Assembly (NCBI GenBank): GCA_900316925.1
Contig: ONEU01000176.1
Span: forward strand, 1-19,615
Source of the DNA: an uncultured Eubacteriales bacterium
GTDB lineage: Bacteria; Bacillota; Clostridia; Oscillospirales; Acutalibacteraceae
Direction of reading: 5' to 3'
Length of the DNA: 19,615 bases
Each line of letters starts with the position of its first letter. Position 1 is the stretch's first letter. Shown here piece by piece: positions 1 through 6,546 of the stretch. Position numbers and translations under genes: made by a program. A model generated the notes under the pieces. That model saw nothing but the letters and a program-made list of their open reading frames with translations. It searched no databases and was not told where the DNA came from.

Positions 1-440
1 AACTGACGGATATCGGTAAAATTATGTTTGCCGCAGTTGGGGCAGGGGATCTGTTTTTCCTTGATGTAATCGGTCATTTTCTCGTTTGACCAGCCTGCCA
101 CGTTTGTGCCGTCAAAATCCTCAATGAGGTTATCGGCACGGTGGCGGGTCTTACATTCCTTACAATCCATGAGCGGGTCGGAGAAGCCGCCCAGATGACC
201 GGAAGCGACCCATGTCTGGGGATTCATCAGGATAGCAGCATCGAGGCCGACGTTATATTTGTTTTCCTGGACGAATTTTTTGAGCCAGGCTGCCTTGATA
301 TTATTTTTCAGAGCCATACCCAGCGGACCGTAGTCCCATGTATTGGCAAGACCGCCGTAGATCTCGGAGCCGGGATATACAAAGCCTCTGCCCTTACACA
401 GCGCAACGATTTTTTCCATGGTTTTTTCACTGTTTTTCAT
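1..440 (-). CDS. glyQS: Glycyl-tRNA synthetase, N-terminal part (runs off the window)
   Basis: This enzyme charges tRNA-Gly with glycine in the cytosol (class II, dimeric single-chain type). The first 146 codons are visible on the minus strand. They begin MKNSEKTMEKIVALCKGRGF and continue with the family signature YPGSEIYGGLANTWDYGPLG (about residues 22-41), then NPQTWVASGHLGGFSDP. Two Cys-x2-Cys pairs (C93/C96 and C133/C136) look like the zinc-binding insertion of bacterial and clostridial GlyRS. The start at 440 is chosen because GGAGG (449-453) lies 8 nt upstream; a second in-frame ATG at codon 8 has no such site. The leader from the predicted promoter is only about 27 nt, so there is no room for a T-box riboswitch. 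The gene is cut by the window edge rather than broken. Confidence 0.96.
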   Translation of the reverse strand, partial: MKNSEKTMEKIVALCKGRGFVYPGSEIYGGLANTWDYGPLGMALKNNIKAAWLKKFVQENKYNVGLDAAILMNPQTWVASGHLGGFSDPLMDCKECKTRHRADNLIEDFDGTNVAGWSNEKMTDYIKEKQIPCPNCGKHNFTDIRQ

Positions 441-473
441 GTTTCTTTCCTCCGTTAAAATGAAATCACCCTT

Positions 474-502
474 ATTTTACCACTTTTTTTTCAATACTTC
501 AA
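474..502 (-). promoter_or_regulatory. Predicted sigma-A promoter of glyQS
   Basis: Read on the minus strand, a -35 box TTGAAG (497-502) and a -10 box TAAAAT (474-479) are separated by exactly 17 nt. Transcription would start near 467, giving a leader of about 27 nt that includes the GGAGG ribosome binding site. Confidence 0.7.
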
Positions 503-510
503 TACCAAAA

Positions 511-774
511 TTCTGTTTGCGCAGAGCCTGCGCCCCTGTGTCACGCTCCCGTTCGCTGCGCTCACTCTGTATGTTTATGGCGATACTGCTATGTCGCTCA
601 CATCCGGCACGGCGCAGCAGTGCTGCGTGTTTTCTACGTCCGCCGCCGCGCCCTTCAGGGGGGCGCTTACCGGCTGGTCAATACAGATTTTCAGGTTCGA
701 TTACTCAGCTCAAAGTACCCGTGCCTGCTTTTTCCGAAATTATTGTACACTAACTTCTGCTTGCGCAGAGCCTG
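511..774. repeat. Pair of 20-base direct repeats
   Basis: The motif TTCTGTTTGCGCAGAGCCTG (511-530) recurs at 755-774 with one mismatch (C for T at the sixth base), 244 bases apart. In the first copy the bases GCGCAG-AGC-CTGCGC (519-533) form a perfect six-base-pair hairpin; in the second copy the right arm has diverged (CTGTCG). I see no third copy in the window. They may be remnants of a duplicated element or two copies of a dispersed intergenic repeat. Confidence 0.6.
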
Positions 775-823
775 TCGTCTGGCGTCCCATTCAACTGTTA
801 GTCTGCCGTGACAGGCATTTTTT
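770..823 (+). terminator. Possible hairpin terminator or structured RNA 3' end
   Basis: GCCTGTC (770-776) can pair with GACAGGC (810-816) across a 33-nt loop, and the right arm is followed by A and six T (818-823). The loop is long for an intrinsic terminator, and no plus-strand gene is evident upstream. It would make sense only if an unrecognised transcript is made from 503-770. Confidence 0.3.
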
Positions 824-844
824 GCGTGAAGCAGGGAAAGGCTA

Positions 845-873
845 TTGAAAAAGAGCGTCAGATATGGTAAGAT
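845..873 (+). promoter_or_regulatory. Predicted promoter of the LRR gene
   Basis: A -35 box TTGAAA (845-850) and a -10 box TAAGAT (868-873) are spaced by 17 nt. Transcription would start near 880, about 40 nt upstream of the LRR gene start at 922, and probably also covers the Gx transporter gene downstream. Confidence 0.55.
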
Positions 874-921
874 ACAGTTTATGAGAATCAAAGAGCCTTC
901 AATGGAAAGTGAGTAAAGAAG

Positions 922-2673
922 ATGGAAGAAAGAATCAACAAACGGAGCCATCCGGGGATCCGGCTGCTGGCTTGTGTGGTAACCCTGCTGATACTGACGG
1001 CCATGCTGCTGCTCAGGCCGGTTCGGGCCCGTGCTGCGGGGATCATCGACGCCGGCGACTATGTGTATCAGGTGATGGAGGATGGCCAGAGTGTCAAGAT
1101 TATTCAATATAAGGGACAGAGCCTGTACGTTTCGCTTCCGTCCACGGTGGAGGAGTATACCGTCACCGCTGTCGGATCGGCTGCTTTCATGTCGAACACC
1201 ACGATCAAGGAGATGGAACTGTCAAGCTCGATCAACCTGATCGAAGCCAATGCGTTTTATAAATGTACGTCCCTCCAGAAGCTGCAGATACCCGGAAATG
1301 TCCTCGGCATCGGGGAGTGTGCCTTCATGGACTGCATTTCGCTCCAGTCCGTGACGATCTATGACGGAACGGCCGCCATCGGACCGTATGCTTTTTCCGG
1401 CTGTACCGCCCTTACCGAACTCAAGCTCCCTAACAGTTTGAAACTCATAGACGAATTTGCATTCTTCAATTGTACCTCTCTGGCGGAGGTATCTATCCCG
1501 AAGTCGGTGGACGAGTTTGGCGGTCACATGCTGGAAGGCACCAAGTGGATGCAGAATCAGAAAACCGATTTTGTGGTCGTTGGCGACGGGGTACTCATCC
1601 AGTATAACGGTAAGGAAAAATCCAAGAGTATTCCCAAGAATATCAAGAAAATCGGCGCCTATGCCTTTGCGGAGAACGATCAGATCGACACCATCCTGCT
1701 CTCCGATTCGGTTTCAAAGATCGGCAAGAACGCATTTCATAACTGCAAGAATCTGAAAACCGTCAGCTTGCCGAATTCCCTGTCAGAGATCGAAGAGGAG
1801 GCATTTGCGGGATGTGAATCCCTGGAAAAGGCAGAGCTGCCGTCCTCGATTTCCAAAATAGATGCGGGCACCTTCCGGAACTGCCGTTCGCTGCGGTCTA
1901 TTCAGATACCGCCGTCCATATCGGTGATTCGGAATGAAGCCTTTCAGGGCTGCTCGGGACTGCGTGAGGTGAAGCTCCAGAACGGTATCCAGACCATTGA
2001 ATCCATGGTATTTGACCACTGTGACTCTCTGGGACGGCTCATCTTCCCCGAAAGTCTGAAAGAACTGGGGTACAGCGCCGTGTCAGAGTGTCCGAGTCTG
2101 ACGCGGATGGAGTTTAACGGGGACACGACTCTGTGCAGCAGTTCCGTGTTTGAATGTTCCCATCTGCATGAAGTAGTATTTTACAAGAATCCCACCAATG
2201 TGGAGGATATGGCGTTTGCAGGCTCCCGTGATCTCACGCTGTACAGTGATAACAGTCTTTATGTCGAGGAGTATGCCCGCAGGAACAAGCTGGGCAGTGA
2301 AAATATCCGCAATCTCAAGCCCTATACCGACGAGGGCGTGCTGAAAGCCGAAGAGAAGCAGGAACAGTCAGGCTTTTCAGGACCCTACACATTGATCGTC
2401 ATCATCATTATTCTGGTTGACCTTGCGCTGATTATCCTGTTCAGCCTGTATATCCTGTTTGTACAGCCGAAGGGCAGACACAGCCGGACCGGCAAAAGCC
2501 GTCATTCCTCCGGCCGGTATTCCAAAGCAAACGTGGAGCGTGCAAGAGCGTCAACTGCGGCAGATCAAAGAACCACTCGTCCGCATCCCGATGCAGAGAG
2601 AAAACGTCCCGCAAAACCAACGGGTACTACCCACAGAACCCCTCCGCCGAAAAAGACGGACAGAAAACAATAG
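922..2673 (+). CDS. BspA-type leucine-rich-repeat membrane-anchored protein
   Basis: The 583-residue protein is predicted to be exported and displayed at the cell surface. Residues 1-39 form a signal peptide (basic start, hydrophobic core 14-31, ARA-A cleavage-like site near 38). Residues from about 60 to 450 consist of LRR_5 (BspA, Treponema pallidum type) repeats with recurring 'I..AF..C.SL..V.LP.S...I' units. A single membrane helix follows at about 488-515 (a run of Ile, Val and Leu), and then a roughly 68-residue tail very rich in Arg, Lys, Pro and Thr that should face the cytoplasm. LRR_5 proteins usually act in adhesion or protein-protein contact; the specific partner is unknown. The start at 922 is preceded by a purine-rich stretch (904-921) rather than a strong Shine-Dalgarno. 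The Gx transporter gene follows 36 nt downstream and is probably co-transcribed. Confidence 0.88.
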   Translation: MEERINKRSHPGIRLLACVVTLLILTAMLLLRPVRARAAGIIDAGDYVYQVMEDGQSVKIIQYKGQSLYVSLPSTVEEYTVTAVGSAAFMSNTTIKEMELSSSINLIEANAFYKCTSLQKLQIPGNVLGIGECAFMDCISLQSVTIYDGTAAIGPYAFSGCTALTELKLPNSLKLIDEFAFFNCTSLAEVSIPKSVDEFGGHMLEGTKWMQNQKTDFVVVGDGVLIQYNGKEKSKSIPKNIKKIGAYAFAENDQIDTILLSDSVSKIGKNAFHNCKNLKTVSLPNSLSEIEEEAFAGCESLEKAELPSSISKIDAGTFRNCRSLRSIQIPPSISVIRNEAFQGCSGLREVKLQNGIQTIESMVFDHCDSLGRLIFPESLKELGYSAVSECPSLTRMEFNGDTTLCSSSVFECSHLHEVVFYKNPTNVEDMAFAGSRDLTLYSDNSLYVEEYARRNKLGSENIRNLKPYTDEGVLKAEEKQEQSGFSGPYTLIVIIIILVDLALIILFSLYILFVQPKGRHSRTGKSRHSSGRYSKANVERARASTAADQRTTRPHPDAERKRPAKPTGTTHRTPPPKKTDRKQ

Positions 2674-2709
2674 AGCACCATCGCAACAGATCCAAAGGAG
2701 GCAGCGGAA

Positions 2710-3273
2710 ATGCACAGCAGGCTTGCAAAAACCAAACGGCTGGCATCCGCTGCCATTTTAATTACGGTGGCATTTGTACTGAGCTGGTTGGAAATGATTG
2801 TATCCTTGCCGATGGTCGTACCGGGGGTAAAGCTCGGTCTTGCCAATATTGCGATCGTATTTGCACTGTATTACTGCGGCGGGGTAGATGCACTGTTCGT
2901 CCTGATGGGACGTCTGATGCTGAGTGCCGTTCTGTTCGGAAATGTGACCTCCCTGATAATGAGTGCGTCGGGAGCGGTTCTGAGCTTTTTGGTGATGCTG
3001 CTGTGCAAATCACTGTTCGGACGGCATCTGATTTATGTCAGTATCTGCGGCGGAATAGCGCATAATATCGGTCAGCTGATAGCAGCCTCTCTGCTTGTCA
3101 GAACCTCCTATATCTGGCTGGTTCCGTATCTGATCATCGGCGGTATTCTCGCAGGTGCCTTTAACGGCTTTGTGACTGACAGATTGCTGCGGTGCCGTTT
3201 GTTCCGGCGTCCTGTGAAACCCTCGTCTTCTGAACCGGCTGTGGAATGTACGGACGATAAAAATGAATCGTAA
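2710..3273 (+). CDS. Gx transporter family protein (HepI / heptaprenyl diphosphate synthase component I-like)
   Basis: This 187-residue protein is a small polytopic membrane protein with about five hydrophobic helices. The signature PGVKLGLANI (about residues 38-47) and the spacing of the Gly-rich helices are typical of the family once named heptaprenyl diphosphate synthase component I. These proteins resemble the substrate-binding S component of ECF-type transporters; the substrate is not known. In many Firmicutes the gene sits with a NusG-domain-II protein and a polyprenyl synthetase, but neither is seen here and it follows the LRR gene instead. AAAGGAGG (2694-2701) lies 8 nt before the ATG, which fixes the start. 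The C-terminal 25 or so residues are hydrophilic. The gene ends just before the hairpin shared with the converging mutase gene. Confidence 0.85.
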   Translation: MHSRLAKTKRLASAAILITVAFVLSWLEMIVSLPMVVPGVKLGLANIAIVFALYYCGGVDALFVLMGRLMLSAVLFGNVTSLIMSASGAVLSFLVMLLCKSLFGRHLIYVSICGGIAHNIGQLIAASLLVRTSYIWLVPYLIIGGILAGAFNGFVTDRLLRCRLFRRPVKPSSSEPAVECTDDKNES

Positions 3274-3274
3274 G

Positions 3275-3314
3275 CCCAAAAAAGCTCCCCTGACATTTCG
3301 TTCAGGGGAGCTTT
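3275..3314 (-). terminator. Hairpin terminator between convergent genes
   Basis: A 13-base-pair perfect stem (3281-3293 with 3302-3314, loop 3294-3301) is followed on the minus strand by a run of T from the A-run at 3278-3283. It is a strong intrinsic terminator for the mutase gene. Read on the plus strand it follows the Gx transporter stop by 7 nt, but only CTTTG follows the stem, so it is a weaker terminator in that direction. Confidence 0.88.
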
Positions 3315-3327
3315 GTATTACTGATCA

Positions 3328-5139
3328 TTATTTGCCGGTTTTCTTAGTGGTTTTCTTTGCAGCGGGAGCCTTGACTTCTTCCTTGACAGGAGCTTCGGCC
3401 TTCTTCACAGGAGCCTTGACTTCTTCCTTGACAGGAGCTTCGGCCTTCTTCACAGGAGCCTTGACTTCTTCCTTGGCAGGAGCTTCGGCCTTCTTTACAG
3501 GAGCCTTGACTTCTTCCTTGGCAGGAGCTTCAGCCTTTTTTGCAGGAACCTCAGCTTTCTTGGCGGCGGTCTTTGCAGCAGGCTTCTCGGTTGCTTTCAG
3601 AGACTTCTCGGGTGCTTTGGCGATAGCCTTCTTGACATAAGTATCCAGGCCCTCGCAGTCCTCCAGGAACGACTTGATCTGAGCGTAGATTTTCCCCACG
3701 CCGCCCTTGCTGTCACTCTCGATATTCAGCGGCATGATCGGGTCGTGAACGCTCAGACGGAGCAGGAACCAGCCGTCGCCGTTTTTCTTGTCGAAGGATA
3801 CGCGGATCCCCTCGTGGTTATCGTCGGCAATCTGGAAGGTCTTCTGTGTCTTGGCGTACTTTGTCAGATCGTCAATGACCTTCTGTCCATAGGTGCGGAA
3901 ATCCTTTTTGGTAATCTTGATGCGGATCTCCTTGCTCTCCACAGGCTCTTTCAGATCTTCGATCAGGCTTTCCAGTTTCTTGCCTTCCTTGCGGAGCTGA
4001 GCCATCTTAATGATGATCTTGGTGATGAGGTAAGCGCCGTCATCCAGGAAGTAATTCTCCCTCATAGCGGCATGACCGGAGGTTTCGATGGCCAGCGGGC
4101 AGTCTACCTTGTTTTTGTTCTGCCTGATGGCTTCGTCAATGACGTTCTTGTAGCCTCTCTTGAAGCGGAGGTGCTTACCGCCGAGCTTCTTCTCAATGAA
4201 CTCTTTCAGACCGCTGGAGGTGATTGAATCGGTAACGACCATACCCTCTTCGCTGCCCTCCAGAGCAATAGCGGCAGCCAGAGCAACGAGACGGTTACGG
4301 TTGATCTCCTTGCCGTTGGCGTCTACTGCGCCGCAGCGGTCAACGTCGGTGTCGAAGATCACACCGAGATCAGCGCAGGCGTTTTTCACAGCATTGCTGA
4401 TAGCCTCCATAGCGGTCTTGTCCTCAGGATTCGGAATATGGTTCGGGAACATACCGTCGGGCTCCAGGAACTGGCTGCCTCTGATATCTGCGCCCAGTGC
4501 TTCCAGGACATCAGCAGCATAGAAGCCGCCCACACCGTTGCCGGCGTCCACAACAATGCGGAAGCCCTTGAGCGGATGATGGTAATCGTCGTCGGAATTG
4601 ACCTCTTTCTTGATCCGCTCACGCAGGATACCGGCATAGTAGGTCATAAAATCATTTTCCACGATTCTGCCGGACTCGCTCTTTTCGGGAGCGGCGTCCT
4701 TCTGTGCAAATTCGAGGATAGAGGTGATGTTCTCGCCCTCCAGACCGCCTTCACGGGTGAAGAACTTGAGACCGTTTCTGTAGTAGGGATGGTGACTGGC
4801 AGTGATCTGCACGGCACCGTCACAGCCCAGCTCAACGGTGGTCATAAACATAGCGGGGGTAGAAGCGAGATCGCAGTCTACAACGAGAACGCCTGCCTGG
4901 AAGAGTGTCTTTTTGACCACCTCAGCAATCTGCGGACCGGTTATTCTTGAATCACGACCCACAGAAATCTTCATTTCAGCGGGAGTCTTGGATGTTTTTT
5001 CGGAAAGCCAGAGAATGAAGCCGTTAGTCATAGCGGCAACGGTCTCGTCAGTGATGTTTACATCAAAGCCGGCGCCTGCAACGGCCACGCCTCTGATGTC
5101 GGTGCCACTTTTGAAGGAACTCCAGAATTCAGTTAACAT
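3328..5139 (-). CDS. Atypical alpha-D-phosphohexomutase with repetitive Lys/Ala/Pro tail
   Basis: This 603-residue protein belongs to the phosphoglucomutase/phosphomannomutase superfamily, which moves a phosphate between C1 and C6 of hexose phosphates through a phosphoserine. Four motifs are visible in order: the catalytic loop TASHHPYYRNGLK with Ser115, the metal loop DTDVDR (D263, D265, D267), a sugar-binding loop ETSGH (352-356) and a phosphate-binding loop RLSVHDPIMPLN (461-472). Each departs from the usual TASHNP, DGDGDR, GEESGH and RPSGTEP, so it belongs to a divergent subfamily and its sugar cannot be named. Residues from about 510 to the end form a low-complexity tail with four 15-residue repeats (KKAEAPAKEEVKAPV type). 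The start at 5139 has AAAGGAG about 9 nt upstream; a longer frame from 5277 runs through the upstream gene and is rejected. It lies 67 nt downstream of the lipocalin-like membrane gene and is probably in the same transcript. Confidence 0.9.
   Translation of the reverse strand: MLTEFWSSFKSGTDIRGVAVAGAGFDVNITDETVAAMTNGFILWLSEKTSKTPAEMKISVGRDSRITGPQIAEVVKKTLFQAGVLVVDCDLASTPAMFMTTVELGCDGAVQITASHHPYYRNGLKFFTREGGLEGENITSILEFAQKDAAPEKSESGRIVENDFMTYYAGILRERIKKEVNSDDDYHHPLKGFRIVVDAGNGVGGFYAADVLEALGADIRGSQFLEPDGMFPNHIPNPEDKTAMEAISNAVKNACADLGVIFDTDVDRCGAVDANGKEINRNRLVALAAAIALEGSEEGMVVTDSITSSGLKEFIEKKLGGKHLRFKRGYKNVIDEAIRQNKNKVDCPLAIETSGHAAMRENYFLDDGAYLITKIIIKMAQLRKEGKKLESLIEDLKEPVESKEIRIKITKKDFRTYGQKVIDDLTKYAKTQKTFQIADDNHEGIRVSFDKKNGDGWFLLRLSVHDPIMPLNIESDSKGGVGKIYAQIKSFLEDCEGLDTYVKKAIAKAPEKSLKATEKPAAKTAAKKAEVPAKKAEAPAKEEVKAPVKKAEAPAKEEVKAPVKKAEAPVKEEVKAPVKKAEAPVKEEVKAPAAKKTTKKTGK
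3365..3544. repeat. Four tandem 45-bp repeats inside the mutase gene
   Basis: Four consecutive 45-base units start at 3365, 3410, 3455 and 3500, each beginning GGAGCCTTGACTTCTTCCTT on the plus strand and differing at only a few positions. They encode the 15-residue repeats of the mutase tail in frame. A fifth, diverged unit follows beyond 3544. The near identity suggests recent expansion or ongoing homogenisation, so copy number may vary between strains. Confidence 0.95.
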
Positions 5140-5206
5140 ATTAAAATCTCCTTTACCATAAAAATATATGTAAATGGGGTAGTGCTCGATGGGACAGGGA
5201 AGCGGA

Positions 5207-6196
5207 TCATTTGATGGCTCCCCGGAAAGCAAATTGGTTGTCTGTGTGAACAAGTGTGCTCTTCTGGCCGTTGACATCCAGGATCAGGTTACCTTCCTCG
5301 AAGGAATAGTTCATTTTGTTTTCAAGCTCCTGTCCGTCATTGGTGAGCAGGTTATAGCGGCACTCTCCGTTTTCGGCAGTATAGCAGCCGGTATAAGAGG
5401 TATCGCTGTAGATCAGTTCATAGGTGCCGTCCTCATGGAAGGTGAAGGTATAGCCGAAGCCGGAATTTTCATTTGCTTCATACCAGATACCCGTCAGCTT
5501 GCTGTCGGACTTGAAATTGTCGTAGGACTTGGTACGCGGGCTGATCTCCTTGCACTCCCGGAACGGAATGATGTAATAGCGCTTACCGTCCTGCTCGGTA
5601 CTATCGGCCAGTTTCTTCTTCAGGCTGACCTCCATTCCGACCTCGTTGCTGAGATCGTCAGGGGGAAGGATCATGCCGTCCAGATCGGTAACAGACAGGG
5701 TTCTCTCGGAGAAGAAATTGCCCTCCGTCTCATAATAGAAGCTCTTGCGGTAGATTTCCCTTCCCAGCTGGGTGAAGATCACATTGATCGTTTCCCTGCC
5801 GTCCTTCTGTTCGATCTTATACTTACCTGTGTAGGTGGTACCGCCCAGGTTGTACCGGCATACATGGTCGTCTTCAAAGCTGAGCACATAGGTGTAATCC
5901 GCCTCTGTGTCTCCTTCTCCGACCGTTACGATGTACTTCCAGCAGCCCTTGATACTCTTATAGAAGAAGCCTGCCCATATCAGAATCACCGCGGCGGTGA
6001 GCAGCACAATGCAGGCGGCAATCACAAGCGGAGCGAGTATCCGGTGTTTTTTCACCTTCACCGGTTCCGTTTCTGCTTCCGTGTCGGGAATGATGCCGTC
6101 ATCCGACAGCGTTTCGGACTGAACATCTGTATCGGCAGAAACCTCCGTGGTTTCCGTCTCTTGCTGGCTGACCGTTTCTTCCCATTCCTTTGTCAT
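5207..6196 (-). CDS. Single-pass membrane protein with two lipocalin-like (DUF5640-like) modules
   Basis: The 329-residue protein has an acidic, Thr/Glu-rich N-terminal segment (1-45), a basic stretch KVKKHR (47-52), one membrane helix (about 54-78), and an outer region. That region contains two similar beta-rich modules, one at about 84-150 (GCWKY..., YVLSFEDDHVCRYNLGGTTY) and one at about 235-315 (GIWYE..., FTFHEDGTYELIYSDTSY). The 'F..DG.Y' and 'Y.G.Y' pattern is that of small lipocalin-like domains common in Clostridia. Function and ligand are unknown. The start at 6196 is chosen because AGGGAG lies just upstream; a longer frame to 6256 would overlap the promoter. The mutase gene follows after 67 nt, hinting at a shared transcript, but no functional link is evident. 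Confidence 0.8.
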   Translation of the reverse strand: MTKEWEETVSQQETETTEVSADTDVQSETLSDDGIIPDTEAETEPVKVKKHRILAPLVIAACIVLLTAAVILIWAGFFYKSIKGCWKYIVTVGEGDTEADYTYVLSFEDDHVCRYNLGGTTYTGKYKIEQKDGRETINVIFTQLGREIYRKSFYYETEGNFFSERTLSVTDLDGMILPPDDLSNEVGMEVSLKKKLADSTEQDGKRYYIIPFRECKEISPRTKSYDNFKSDSKLTGIWYEANENSGFGYTFTFHEDGTYELIYSDTSYTGCYTAENGECRYNLLTNDGQELENKMNYSFEEGNLILDVNGQKSTLVHTDNQFAFRGAIK

Positions 6197-6232
6197 GTTT
6201 CTCCCTCGCTTTATACATTCTGATACAATTAT

Positions 6233-6261
6233 ATTGTAACGTATCTGTCCGCTCAATACAA
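6233..6261 (-). promoter_or_regulatory. Predicted promoter of the lipocalin-like/mutase pair
   Basis: On the minus strand a -35 box TTGTAT (6256-6261) and a -10 box TACAAT (6233-6238) are separated by 17 nt, placing transcription start near 6226, about 30 nt before the ATG at 6196. Confidence 0.6.
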
Positions 6262-6464
6262 GCGTTAATTCTGTACAATTTTAATATAAATTTATCAGAA
6301 ATCTATGGATTATACCCGACGGAACAGCGTCGCCATTTCTGCAGAACGGATGAACACAGCGGAAGAGCGTCCTGGATTTATACAATTTAGATGAAACTAT
6401 TTATCCATCTCCGTGAAAAAATTGGAATGAATCAAAAAATTCTCTCATAAAATAAAAGTAATTG
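6262..6464. other. AT-rich divergent intergenic region, no gene seen
   Basis: With the two flanking promoters this forms the 350-base gap between the divergent membrane gene and pgcA. It is AT-rich (6262-6305 and 6395-6465), with a more mixed block at 6310-6390. I see no open frame with a ribosome binding site, no long hairpin and no tRNA. It may hold operators for the two mutase transcription units, but I cannot point to one. Confidence 0.5.
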
Positions 6465-6493
6465 TTGAAACATCCGGAAAAATATGCTATGAT
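6465..6493 (+). promoter_or_regulatory. Strong predicted promoter of pgcA
   Basis: A -35 box TTGAAA (6465-6470) and a -10 box TATGAT (6488-6493) are spaced by exactly 17 nt. Transcription would start near 6500, leaving a leader of roughly 47 nt ending in AGGGGGT (6533-6539), 7 nt before the start codon. Confidence 0.75.
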
Positions 6494-6546
6494 ATAGACA
6501 TGAACATTGATGATGTCTTTTTATGTTCTTTTAGGGGGTAATCCGT

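Larger units (their letters stand above)
503..844. other. Non-coding intergenic stretch between divergent glyQS and LRR gene
   Basis: This stretch lies between the two predicted promoters. Short open frames exist on both strands (for example 418-753, 591-848, 620-811 on plus), but their translations are rich in Arg, Ser, Cys and Pro, have no ribosome binding site and resemble no family I recognise, so I do not call genes. It holds a 20-base repeated motif, a small perfect hairpin (519-533) and a longer hairpin followed by six T (770-823), listed separately. The segment could be a degraded intergenic repeat or an unrecognised small RNA. Confidence 0.5.

Noticed and set aside
441..500. T-box riboswitch upstream of glyQS
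   Set aside because: The predicted transcript leader is only about 27 nt, with no specifier stem or terminator-antiterminator pair.
418..848. Three overlapping plus-strand open frames in the intergenic stretch
   Set aside because: They lack ribosome binding sites, overlap each other in different frames and have odd Arg/Cys-rich composition.
3263..3640. Plus-strand frame with a Phe/Thr/Ala-rich repeat
   Set aside because: It is the antisense reading of the mutase repeat tail and overlaps the terminator stem.
5140..5277. Longer N-terminus for the atypical mutase
   Set aside because: The extra 46 codons run into the upstream gene and lack family similarity; AAAGGAG supports the ATG at 5139.
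5189..6223. 344-codon open frame on the plus strand
   Set aside because: It is the shadow of the lipocalin-like membrane gene, which has a promoter, a ribosome binding site and clear domains on the minus strand.
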